NCBI GenBank assembly: GCA_029882725.1
Contig: JAOUKG010000217.1
Span: forward strand, 1 to 5,703
From: Cyclobacteriaceae bacterium
Lineage (GTDB): Bacteria > Bacteroidota > Bacteroidia > Cytophagales > Cyclobacteriaceae
Length of the DNA: 5,703 bases
Direction: 5' to 3'
Shown here in pieces: positions 1-5,703 of the stretch. Both the position numbers and the translations under genes were made by a program. The notes under the pieces were generated by a model. That model had not been told where the DNA came from, did not search any database, and was given only the letters and a program-made list of their open reading frames with translations. Position 1 is the stretch's first letter, and each line of letters begins with the position of its first letter.

Positions 1-700
1 TCCCGAAGATAATAAAAATGTCTTGATTTTTGGAACCAGAGGAGCATCAATAAAACCCAAAACCATCAATCAGCAAAAGCTTATTTACAGCTTACAGGAA
101 AATGATTTGGTCTTTGCTGTAGGACCTGCAGGTACAGGTAAAACATATATTTCTGTAGCCCTGGCAGTGCAAGCTTTAAAGAATAAGGTAGTTAAAAAGA
201 TTATAATTACGCGTCCGGCGGTAGAAGCAGGAGAAAATCTTGGATTTCTTCCTGGTGACTTAAAAGAGAAACTGGATCCTTATCTTCGTCCTATTTACGA
301 TGCCTTGCGGGACATGATTCCAGTTGAAAAACTTCGTTATTATATGGAGGGAGGGATTATCGAAATTGCGCCACTGGCTTATATGAGGGGCAGAACGTTG
401 AATGAAGCATTCATACTTTTGGATGAGGCACAGAATACTACGCCCATGCAAATAAAAATGTTTCTTACAAGGATGGGCCCCGAATCAAAAATGATTATCA
501 CGGGAGATATCAGTCAAATAGATTTACCCAGAAATCAAAAGTCTGGATTGATTGAAGCAATCAGAATATTGAAAGGGGTTCGGGGCGTAGGCTTTGTTAA
601 TCTTACTGATAAAGATGTGATTCGTCATAGAATAGTCAAAGATATAATTGATGCTTACCAACGTGATGAGAAAGGAAAACCAAGAGATAAAAGTCATTAA
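1..700 (+). CDS. phoH: PhoH-like P-loop ATPase, 3' part (start lies upstream of the window)
   Basis: This is the C-terminal part of a PhoH family protein, a cytoplasmic P-loop NTPase thought to act in RNA metabolism (predicted RNA helicase or RNase partner; E. coli YbeZ is a relative). The reading frame is open from base 2, and the residues before the TTG at 23 (PEDNKNV) already look like PhoH, so the true start is outside the window and the TTG is internal. Walker A is GPAGTGKT at 122-145. Walker B is ILLDEAQN, with its Asp codon at 422-424. Downstream is the family motif TGDISQIDLP, then the C-terminal DVIRHRIVKDIIDAY block. The protein ends in a charged Lys/Arg tail. About 230 residues are visible, against roughly 320 for typical members, so about 90-100 N-terminal residues are missing. 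The 3' end overlaps the next gene, suggesting co-transcription. The family assignment is firm; the physiological role is not settled. Confidence 0.96.
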   Translation, partial: PEDNKNVLIFGTRGASIKPKTINQQKLIYSLQENDLVFAVGPAGTGKTYISVALAVQALKNKVVKKIIITRPAVEAGENLGFLPGDLKEKLDPYLRPIYDALRDMIPVEKLRYYMEGGIIEIAPLAYMRGRTLNEAFILLDEAQNTTPMQIKMFLTRMGPESKMIITGDISQIDLPRNQKSGLIEAIRILKGVRGVGFVNLTDKDVIRHRIVKDIIDAYQRDEKGKPRDKSH

Positions 701-1112
701 GGCTATTTCGCCAGAACAGATTGAACATTGCTTTGACGTAAGAAAAGTGGTCTTTATGGAGGAGCAAATGATTTCCGAAGAGGATGAGTTCGATGGTTTC
801 GATAGCGGATCCTCACACTTTTTGGTGACTGTAGATAACATTCCGGTTGCCGCTGCCCGATCACGACCCACAACTAACGGTGTGAAACTTGAGCGATTCT
901 GTACCTTGAAGGAATACAGAGGTTTGGGCCTGGCCAGCAAGTTGGTGGAATCGGTGATTGCCGATTGTCAAAAAAACTTCCCTGACAAGAAAATGTATTT
1001 ATATGCTCAGGTAGATGTAATTCCTTTGTACAAGAAATTTGGATTTATTGAGGAAGGGGAAATGTTTATGGAATGTGATATTCAGCACCAGGCTATGGCT
1101 ATTATTAATTGA
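666..1112 (+). CDS. GNAT family N-acetyltransferase (YjcF/ElaA-like)
   Basis: This is a single-domain GNAT acyltransferase of about 148 residues, predicted to transfer an acetyl group from acetyl-CoA to an unknown amine substrate in the cytoplasm. An N-terminal block (RKVVFMEEQMISEEDEFDG) is typical of the YjcF/ElaA-like group (COG2153). The acetyl-CoA pyrophosphate-binding motif A follows as LKEYRGLGLASKL. The C-terminal half has AQVDVIPLYKKFGF and ends with ECDIQHQAM, resembling the 'I-P-H-x-x-M' ending of YjcF proteins. I chose the ATG at 666 because it starts just before the first conserved strand. In-frame ATGs at 648 and 651 are possible and would add up to six residues. The start lies inside phoH in another frame (35-base overlap), which suggests translational coupling. 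The stop codon is the beginning of a heptanucleotide repeat. The substrate cannot be inferred. Confidence 0.9.
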   Translation: MRKENQEIKVIKAISPEQIEHCFDVRKVVFMEEQMISEEDEFDGFDSGSSHFLVTVDNIPVAAARSRPTTNGVKLERFCTLKEYRGLGLASKLVESVIADCQKNFPDKKMYLYAQVDVIPLYKKFGFIEEGEMFMECDIQHQAMAIIN

Positions 1113-1164
1113 TAATTGATAATTGATAATGGATAATGGATAATTGATGATGGATAATTGACAA
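1109..1164 (+). repeat. Heptanucleotide tandem repeat, eight units
   Basis: Eight consecutive 7-base units can be read without gaps: TTGATAA three times, TGGATAA twice, then TTGATGA, TGGATAA and TTGACAA. The consensus is T(T/G)GATAA; the three units nearest the gene are identical and the later ones diverge. The first unit contains the TGA stop of the acetyltransferase gene (1110-1112). Because 7 is not a multiple of 3, the array puts stop codons in all three forward frames. Similar short heptamer arrays are known in intergenic DNA of some cyanobacteria and are often seen in Bacteroidota; a function is not established. The remaining intergenic DNA (1165-1302) is AT-rich, and I could not identify a convincing promoter or terminator in it. 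Confidence 0.9.
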
Positions 1165-1302
1165 TGTAATAAGAGTTACAGAGATTTCATTTAAAATAGT
1201 GTATATTTATTCTGTTAACAAAGTGAAAATCATTAGCCTTTTAGCATAAAAAGATGCGGTTTAATGGTTTTAGGGAAGAATTTAGTATAAAACAATATAA
1301 AG

Positions 1303-1500
1303 ATGAATAAAAACATGGTCAGTGCCGACAGGATTATCAGATTAATCGTGTCTGCCATTTTTGTTATTTTGTATTTCAATGATATTGTTACAGGAACAGT
1401 AGGGCTTGTTTTAGTGATTGTAGCAGGTATTTTCACATTGACGAGTTTGATGGGTTTTTGCCCGATTTATGGTTTGTTTGGAATAAACAAGAAAAAATAA
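1303..1500 (+). CDS. DUF2892 (YgaP-like transmembrane domain) small membrane protein
   Basis: This 65-residue protein matches the pattern of the DUF2892 family, which also forms the membrane part of YgaP-type rhodanese proteins. Visible family marks are the start MNKNMVSADRIIRL (usual pattern: K-N, then D-R-x-x-R), two hydrophobic helices at about residues 11-27 and 31-50, and the ending GFCPIYGLFGINKKK with the conserved Cys53-Pro54. It is predicted to be a two-helix inner-membrane hairpin. No rhodanese domain is attached or adjacent. The molecular function of stand-alone members is unknown. The ATG is preceded by an A-rich stretch without a Shine-Dalgarno sequence, as usual in Bacteroidota. 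Gaps of 190 and 70 bases separate it from its neighbours, and a hairpin follows its stop, so it is probably monocistronic. Confidence 0.88.
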   Translation: MNKNMVSADRIIRLIVSAIFVILYFNDIVTGTVGLVLVIVAGIFTLTSLMGFCPIYGLFGINKKK

Positions 1501-1506
1501 GGGAAA

Positions 1507-1533
1507 GGGGAGGTGGTGTTTAATTGCCTCTCC
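1507..1533 (+). terminator. Terminator-like hairpin after the DUF2892 gene
   Basis: GGGGAGGT (1507-1514) can pair with GCCTCTCC (1526-1533): an eight-pair stem including two G-U pairs, with an 11-base T-rich loop that could close further by G-U pairs. It starts six bases after the stop codon, which fits a transcription terminator. The downstream sequence AATATTGGTATTTC is not a true U-tract, so termination efficiency is uncertain. It also sits only about 40 bases before the acylase start and could be a leader structure instead. Confidence 0.42.
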
Positions 1534-1570
1534 AATATTGGTATTTCATTAAAAAACCATAAATTCCGAC

Positions 1571-3952
1571 ATGAAATACCTATACTTTTTACCTATCGTC
1601 TTTTTGGCCTTTTTTGCGTGTACAACCAGTGAGGTTAATGAAAAATCAGTTTCTATTCCGGGGCTTCAGAACCGGGTTGAAGTAGTTCGGGACAGTTTTG
1701 GTGTGGCTCATATCTATGCGGAAAATGAACATGATTTGTTTTTTGCACAGGGGTACAGTGCCGCGAGGGACCGACTTTTTCAGTTTGAAGTTTGGAGGAT
1801 GCAGTCCACAGGAACGGCAGCAGAAGTGTTGGGGGAACGTGAGTTGAACAGGGATGTCGGTGTCAGGTTATTTAAGTTTCGTGGTAATATGGATGAGGAA
1901 ATGAATCACTATCATCCACGTGGGAAACAAATTATAGAAGCGTATGTAGATGGGGTGAATGCCTATATCGATTATATGTTGGCCAATCCGGCCGAATTGC
2001 CTATTGAGTTTAGAATGTTGGATATTTTACCTCAAAAGTGGACTCCGGAGGTAGTAATTTCAAGGCATCAGGGACTTTTGGGAAATATTGGAGATGAACT
2101 GAATTATGGACGGGCGGTGGCCAAATTGGGCGCAGAAGAGGTAATTGCTCTGTCTGACTTTGAGCCCGGCATTCCCGATTTGTCATTGGACAAGTCCATC
2201 ACTTCAGAGTTATTGGAGAAGGATTTAATCAAACCATACAATGATTTTCGAAGATCCTTACAATTTCAGCCCGAGGATGTAGCGGAAGAATACCGGGCTG
2301 AAAATCCGGTTTCATGGGTTTTACCTTCTGAAGTTAGTTCTGAAAAGCAAGAACGATTTACCCAAGGCAGCAATAATTGGATTATTTCCGGAGATAAATC
2401 GGCTACAGGCTTTCCAATGTTGGCAAACGACCCCCATAGAACACAGGCGGTTCCTTCATTGCGTTATATTGTGCATCTGGTTGCGCCGGGTTGGAACGTA
2501 ATAGGAGGTGGAGAACCTGAAATACCGGGAATTTCGATTGGTCATAATGAATATGGAGCCTGGGGGCTTACCGTTTTTGGGACAGACGCTGAGGATTTGA
2601 TGATTTATGAGTTAAACCCGAAAAATCCGGAAGAGTATAGATACAAAGAAGGGTGGAAAGCATTTGAAGTAGTATGGGATACCATTCCTGTAAGGGGCAG
2701 GAATCCTGAAATTGTAAAACACCGTTATTCTATTCACGGGCCTGTAACCTTTCATGATCCGGAAGCTCAAACGGCTGCCGCAATGCGTTGTGGCTGGTTG
2801 GAAGTGGGGGGCTCTCCTTATTTGGCGAGTTTAATGATGGACCAGGCTACCAATTGGGAAGAATTCAGGCAGGCATGTAATGCCAGTCATATTCCCGGGG
2901 AAAACATGATATGGGCCGATAAGGAAGGTACTATCGGATGGCAGGCAGTGGGTATAGCACCTATTCGTAAAAATTTCAGCGGAATGGTACCTGTTCCGGG
3001 AGATGGTAGGTACGAATGGGAGGGATATTTGGCCATTGTGGATAAACCCCATCTTGATAACCCACCAAAAGGCTATTTCGCTACAGCGAATGAAAATGTA
3101 ATCCCAAAAGACTATCCGGAAAATGGAGCCATTGGCTATGAGTGGGCCGATAAATTCCGCGGAAAGCGTATAGAAATGGTGTTGTCGGGACTTGAGAAGG
3201 TATCGATGGACCAAATGGCTGAATTGCAAACAGATTATTATGCCGTACCTGCAAGTATTTTGGTGCCAATAATGAAAGAAATGGATTTTGAAACACCCGA
3301 TTTAAAAATCCTGGCTGAGATTGTGCTCAATTGGGATTTTAAGTTGGAGAAATCTTCGGTGGCTGCAGCCATATACGTACAGTTCGAAAAAGAATTAAGA
3401 AAGATAATTACCGAAAAGAATTTGCCCGGGGAAAAATCGGGTTTGTTGAATATTCCCATGACCAACATAGTAAATTGGGTGGAAGCAGATCATGAGGAAA
3501 GAATTGGAGATAGGACTGAATTATATAAGAAAGCACTTCAAAGTACATTACTTGTTCTAAATGAAAAATTGGGGGATGATAAAGGGAAATGGCAATACGG
3601 ACAAGAGAAGTACAAACATATTTTGCTCAGGCATCCATTGAGTGCTGCTTTGAATAAGGAGTATAAGGCTAAATTTGAAGCAGGTCCTGTAGCGAGGGGA
3701 GGATACTCCTACACGGTGGGAGCGACTGGAGGTGGCGATAATCAAACCTCGGGCGCCTCTTTCAGGTTGTTAATCAATACAGGCGATTGGGATGAAACAC
3801 TTTCGATGAATAATCCCGGTCAATCGGGAAATATTTCCAGTCCTTTTTATAAGAACTTATTTAAACCCTGGGCCGATGATGGATTTTTTCCATTGTATTA
3901 TTCTCGTGCAAAAATTGATATGGTGATGTATGAAGTGGAAGTTTGGAAATAG
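1571..3952 (+). CDS. Penicillin acylase family lipoprotein (Ntn-hydrolase, peptidase family S45)
   Basis: This is a 793-residue precursor of an N-terminal-nucleophile amidohydrolase that would hydrolyse amide bonds of N-acylated substrates (beta-lactam side chains, acyl-homoserine lactones or other acyl amides). The N-terminus MKYLYFLPIVFLAFFAC is a lipoprotein-type signal peptide with the acceptor Cys at 17, placing the enzyme at a membrane facing the periplasm or outside; Phe at -3 of the lipobox is atypical. The alpha region covers about residues 25-230 (VEVVRDSFGVAHIYAEN; FAQGYSAARDRLFQFE). Autocleavage is predicted before Ser267 in QGSNNW, giving a beta chain of 527 residues. Counting Ser as B1, His289 is B23 (ANDPH), Val335 is B69 (oxyanion position, LTVFGTD), and Asn445 lies in PGENMIWADKEGTIGW, matching the catalytic Asn motif. 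His at B23 is shared with AHL and cephalosporin acylases, whereas E. coli penicillin G acylase has Gln. Length is normal and no frame break is seen. The substrate is unknown. Confidence 0.95.
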   Translation: MKYLYFLPIVFLAFFACTTSEVNEKSVSIPGLQNRVEVVRDSFGVAHIYAENEHDLFFAQGYSAARDRLFQFEVWRMQSTGTAAEVLGERELNRDVGVRLFKFRGNMDEEMNHYHPRGKQIIEAYVDGVNAYIDYMLANPAELPIEFRMLDILPQKWTPEVVISRHQGLLGNIGDELNYGRAVAKLGAEEVIALSDFEPGIPDLSLDKSITSELLEKDLIKPYNDFRRSLQFQPEDVAEEYRAENPVSWVLPSEVSSEKQERFTQGSNNWIISGDKSATGFPMLANDPHRTQAVPSLRYIVHLVAPGWNVIGGGEPEIPGISIGHNEYGAWGLTVFGTDAEDLMIYELNPKNPEEYRYKEGWKAFEVVWDTIPVRGRNPEIVKHRYSIHGPVTFHDPEAQTAAAMRCGWLEVGGSPYLASLMMDQATNWEEFRQACNASHIPGENMIWADKEGTIGWQAVGIAPIRKNFSGMVPVPGDGRYEWEGYLAIVDKPHLDNPPKGYFATANENVIPKDYPENGAIGYEWADKFRGKRIEMVLSGLEKVSMDQMAELQTDYYAVPASILVPIMKEMDFETPDLKILAEIVLNWDFKLEKSSVAAAIYVQFEKELRKIITEKNLPGEKSGLLNIPMTNIVNWVEADHEERIGDRTELYKKALQSTLLVLNEKLGDDKGKWQYGQEKYKHILLRHPLSAALNKEYKAKFEAGPVARGGYSYTVGATGGGDNQTSGASFRLLINTGDWDETLSMNNPGQSGNISSPFYKNLFKPWADDGFFPLYYSRAKIDMVMYEVEVWK

Positions 3953-3968
3953 TCTGTATCCCGAAAAG

Positions 3969-3990
3969 TATTGTTTTTTGTTTTTTTTAT
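3969..3990 (+). terminator. T-rich tract after the acylase gene, possible weak terminator
   Basis: Runs of six and eight T (3974-3979 and 3981-3988) lie about 20 bases after the acylase stop. The only nearby stem is weak: GGAAATA (3945-3951) against TGTATCC (3955-3961), with one A-A mismatch and a G-U pair, and it ends more than ten bases before the T runs. A classical intrinsic terminator is therefore not clear, but the gap is where transcription of the acylase gene would be expected to end. Confidence 0.22.
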
Positions 3991-4034
3991 ATAAAGTAAG
4001 TGGAAATGTGAGGCCATACCATTTATTTTGAAGC

Positions 4035-4059
4035 TGAGTTTATAATGTATTAAAACTCA
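4035..4059. promoter_or_regulatory. Inverted repeat in the leader of the REC-kinase gene, possible operator
   Basis: TGAGTTT (4035-4041) and AAACTCA (4053-4059) form a perfect 7-base inverted repeat with an 11-base spacer, centred about 30 bases before the ATG at 4078. The spacer and left arm contain TATAAT (4041-4046). TTTTG occurs at 4026-4030, but its spacing fits neither a sigma-70 nor a Bacteroidota (-33 TTTG / -7 TAnnTTTG) promoter well, so I do not call a promoter. The arms are about two helical turns apart centre to centre (18 bases), which would suit a dimeric DNA-binding protein. An AT-rich dyad like this can also arise by chance. Confidence 0.3.
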
Positions 4060-4077
4060 AGAGTGAATTAACCTCCC

Positions 4078-5175
4078 ATGAGCAAGAAAAAGACCATACT
4101 GGTAGTGGATGATGAGTCCGACAATATTAAGGTAATAGTGGATTACCTTATGCTCGAGGGAGATCATTTTCGAATGCTTCAGGCTTTAAATTCAAAGAAA
4201 GCACTGAAAATAACGAAAAAGGAATTTCCGGATCTGATCATTACAGATTGGGATATGCCTGATATGAGTGGGATCGAACTGATCAAGAAAGTGAGAAGCC
4301 ATGAGAAAATTAAGAATACTCCTATAGTAATGTGTACGGGGATCATGACTTCGCCCAAAAATTTAAAAACAGCACTTGAAGCAGGAGCTACTGATTATGT
4401 GAAGAAACCTGTTGACCCCGTCGAACTTCTGGCCAGAGTTACCAACGCTTTGAACCTTGCTGAACGTTACAACGAGATATCTACATTAAATGATTCCAAA
4501 GATCAAATCTTTTCGGTGATTGCACATGATTTGAAGGGCCCCGTAGCCAATATGGCACTTTTGGCAGAGATGATGTACGACCAAAAAGAAGAAATGAAAG
4601 AGGAGGAGGTATTCAAAATTTCTGAATTGATGAAAAAACAAAGTGTCTCAACTTTAGGTGTATTGGACAATTTGTTTTCATGGGCTAATGGTCAGAAGAA
4701 TTCAGTGAGTTACTCTCCAAAAATCAACCTTTTAGTTCCCGTGATCAGGAAGGTTATGGATTTTCTGGAACCTTCAATTGAAAAGAAAAAAATTAAAGTA
4801 GATGTAAAAGTGAATTGCGGAATAAAAGCCTTTTTCGATATTGATTTAATTTCTACAGTGATTAGGAACTTATTAACCAACGCAATTAAATTCACGCCTA
4901 TCGGCGGAAATGTTGAAATAAGGGCATCAATAATAGGAGATTTTATACATTTGGCCATCATTGACAACGGGTTAGGAATGACTCAAAATCAGATTGATGT
5001 AATTTACAACCCAGCGCTACATAAGAGTACCACAGGAACCGATGGTGAACAGGGCTCAGGACTGGGGACAAAAATATGTGTGGATTTTTTGAAAAGGCAT
5101 AAAAGTGAATTGGCTATTAAAAGTAAACCCGGTAAAGGTTCTGAATTTAGCTTTTTGTTACCCCTGAATTCCTGA
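4078..5175 (+). CDS. Soluble response regulator-histidine kinase (REC-HisKA-HATPase)
   Basis: This 365-residue cytoplasmic signalling protein has a receiver domain at the N-terminus and a kinase core behind it, with no membrane segment and no other sensor domain. REC (about 5-125): acidic pocket Asp11-Asp12, phospho-acceptor Asp57 (TDWDMPDMSG), Thr87 and Lys110 (KKP), all intact. HisKA (about 138-205): phospho-acceptor His150 in FSVIAHDLKGP. HATPase (about 250-363): N-box with Asn264 and Asn268 (RNLLTNAIKFTP), G1 box DNGLG (Asp296) and G2 box GSGLG (326-330). All residues needed for ATP binding, autophosphorylation and phosphotransfer are present, so it should be active. The REC probably gates the kinase or receives phosphate from an upstream kinase. 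No DNA-binding output is present. The next gene starts three bases after its stop, so the two are probably in one operon and may share a pathway. The start codon has no Shine-Dalgarno. Confidence 0.95.
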   Translation: MSKKKTILVVDDESDNIKVIVDYLMLEGDHFRMLQALNSKKALKITKKEFPDLIITDWDMPDMSGIELIKKVRSHEKIKNTPIVMCTGIMTSPKNLKTALEAGATDYVKKPVDPVELLARVTNALNLAERYNEISTLNDSKDQIFSVIAHDLKGPVANMALLAEMMYDQKEEMKEEEVFKISELMKKQSVSTLGVLDNLFSWANGQKNSVSYSPKINLLVPVIRKVMDFLEPSIEKKKIKVDVKVNCGIKAFFDIDLISTVIRNLLTNAIKFTPIGGNVEIRASIIGDFIHLAIIDNGLGMTQNQIDVIYNPALHKSTTGTDGEQGSGLGTKICVDFLKRHKSELAIKSKPGKGSEFSFLLPLNS

Positions 5176-5178
5176 TGT

Positions 5179-5703
5179 ATGCTACGGGAAATAACCTTTT
5201 TTTTGGTTTTTCAGTTGATTTCCGTGGTTTTATGGGCGCAAAATCCCATTATTCATTTTAGATCGTTAAATGTTGACAATGGATTGAGTCAGCAGACCGT
5301 TAATGTTATTTTTGAGGATAAGAATGGATTTATCTATATAGGAACCCAGGATGGATTGGATGTTTTTGACGGATACGAAATAAAAACTTACACATCTATA
5401 CCTAATGATTCCAATAGTCTGGCTGGAAACAATATAAGTTCAATTGTGGAGGATAATAGAGACTATTTGTGGGTGGGTACTTATGAAAGTGGAATAAGCC
5501 GAATTGATACCCGGAGAGAGGAAATCAAGAATTATCAGTATACCTCGAATGATAATTATAGTGAGTGGAATTCCATCAATGTAATTTATAAAGGCCGTAA
5601 ATCTGAAATATGGGCAGGTACTAACAGAGGGCTAATAAGGTATGATTCATTGAAAGATGACTTTCAATACTACCCGTTGGATATAGTGGAAGGAGTTTTA
5701 GGT
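5179..5703 (+). CDS. Reg_prop beta-propeller sensor protein, 5' part (runs off the window end)
   Basis: The frame from ATG 5179 is open for 175 codons to the window edge, with no stop. It begins with a Sec signal peptide (MLREITFFLVFQLISVVLWA, probable cut before Gln21), so the following domain is periplasmic. Then comes FRSLNVDNGLSQQTVNVIFED, the usual opening of a two-component-regulator propeller. Three Reg_prop blades are visible at about residues 41-65 (GFIYIGTQDGLDVFDG), 86-110 (DYLWVGTYESGISRID) and 133-156 (EIWAGTNRGLIRYD). Such proteins usually have 12-14 blades, then a Y_Y_Y domain, a membrane helix and a histidine kinase, LytTR or hybrid output, sensing an extracellular ligand; which output this one has lies outside the window. 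I chose this start because the signal peptide begins there; an overlapping ATG at 5175 hits a stop after 28 codons. The three-base gap to the upstream REC-kinase suggests coupling. Confidence 0.92.
   Translation, partial: MLREITFFLVFQLISVVLWAQNPIIHFRSLNVDNGLSQQTVNVIFEDKNGFIYIGTQDGLDVFDGYEIKTYTSIPNDSNSLAGNNISSIVEDNRDYLWVGTYESGISRIDTRREEIKNYQYTSNDNYSEWNSINVIYKGRKSEIWAGTNRGLIRYDSLKDDFQYYPLDIVEGVLG

Noticed and set aside
524..940. Minus-strand open frame of 138 codons across the phoH/acetyltransferase junction
   Set aside because: It is antisense to two clearly recognisable genes, its translation has no domain-like pattern, and it is explained by the codon composition of the opposite strand.
1202..1209. 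TATATTTA as a Bacteroidota -7 promoter element for the DUF2892 gene
   Set aside because: It matches seven of eight positions of TAnnTTTG, but no TTG/TTTG lies at the right distance upstream and such matches are expected in AT-rich DNA.
1175..1219. GTTACAG ... CTGTTAAC imperfect inverted repeat upstream of the DUF2892 gene
   Set aside because: The pairing needs a bulge, the arms are short and the loop is about 30 bases of AT-rich DNA, so chance pairing is the better explanation.
1233..1436. Minus-strand open frame antisense to the DUF2892 gene
   Set aside because: Its hydrophobic stretch mirrors the membrane-helix codons of the real gene on the + strand, and it has no family resemblance of its own.
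1501..1518. G-runs (GGG, GGGG, GG, GG) as a possible G-quadruplex
   Set aside because: Only a two-layer arrangement is possible and the same bases pair better in the hairpin with 1526-1533.
2831..3229. Minus-strand open frame of 132 codons inside the acylase gene
   Set aside because: It lies entirely antisense to a conserved enzyme. The His/Phe/Ile-rich translation looks like a shadow frame, and the same holds for the smaller antisense frames nearby.
5175..5261. ATG overlapping the REC-kinase stop codon as the start of the next gene
   Set aside because: The frame ends at a TAG after 28 codons, whereas the ATG at 5179 opens into a signal peptide and propeller blades.

Overview
The window looks like chromosomal DNA from a member of the Bacteroidota, possibly a Cytophagia-type marine or environmental bacterium; the order is a guess. 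The evidence is: no Shine-Dalgarno-like sequence before any start codon, AT-rich intergenic DNA, a Bacteroidota-style PhoH, a lipoprotein acylase, and a response regulator/kinase followed by a Reg_prop beta-propeller sensor. All genes lie on the + strand. There are no RNA genes, mobile elements or CRISPR arrays.

Layout. (1) Positions 1-700 hold the 3' part of a phoH-like ATPase gene whose start lies upstream. (2) Positions 666-1112 encode a GNAT acetyltransferase of the YjcF/ElaA-like type, overlapping phoH by 35 bases. (3) A 7-base tandem repeat (1109-1164, eight units) begins inside the GNAT stop codon and opens a 190-base AT-rich intergenic gap. (4) Positions 1303-1500 encode a 65-residue DUF2892 (YgaP-like) two-helix membrane protein, followed by a terminator-like hairpin. 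(5) Positions 1571-3952 encode a 793-residue penicillin acylase family (Ntn-hydrolase) lipoprotein with a recognisable autoprocessing serine. (6) A 125-base gap holds a T-rich tract and a 7-base inverted repeat. (7) Positions 4078-5175 encode a soluble REC-histidine kinase protein. (8) Three bases later, at 5179, starts a secreted or membrane-anchored Reg_prop beta-propeller sensor that runs off the window end.

The first two genes are probably co-transcribed, and so are the last two. The REC-kinase and the propeller sensor plausibly belong to one signalling pathway. The DUF2892 and acylase genes look like independent units. I see no convincing new system. The points most worth a second look are the heptanucleotide repeat fused to a stop codon, the REC-kinase/propeller gene pair with a dyad in its leader, and the acylase active-site pattern, which resembles AHL/cephalosporin-type acylases more than classical penicillin G acylase.
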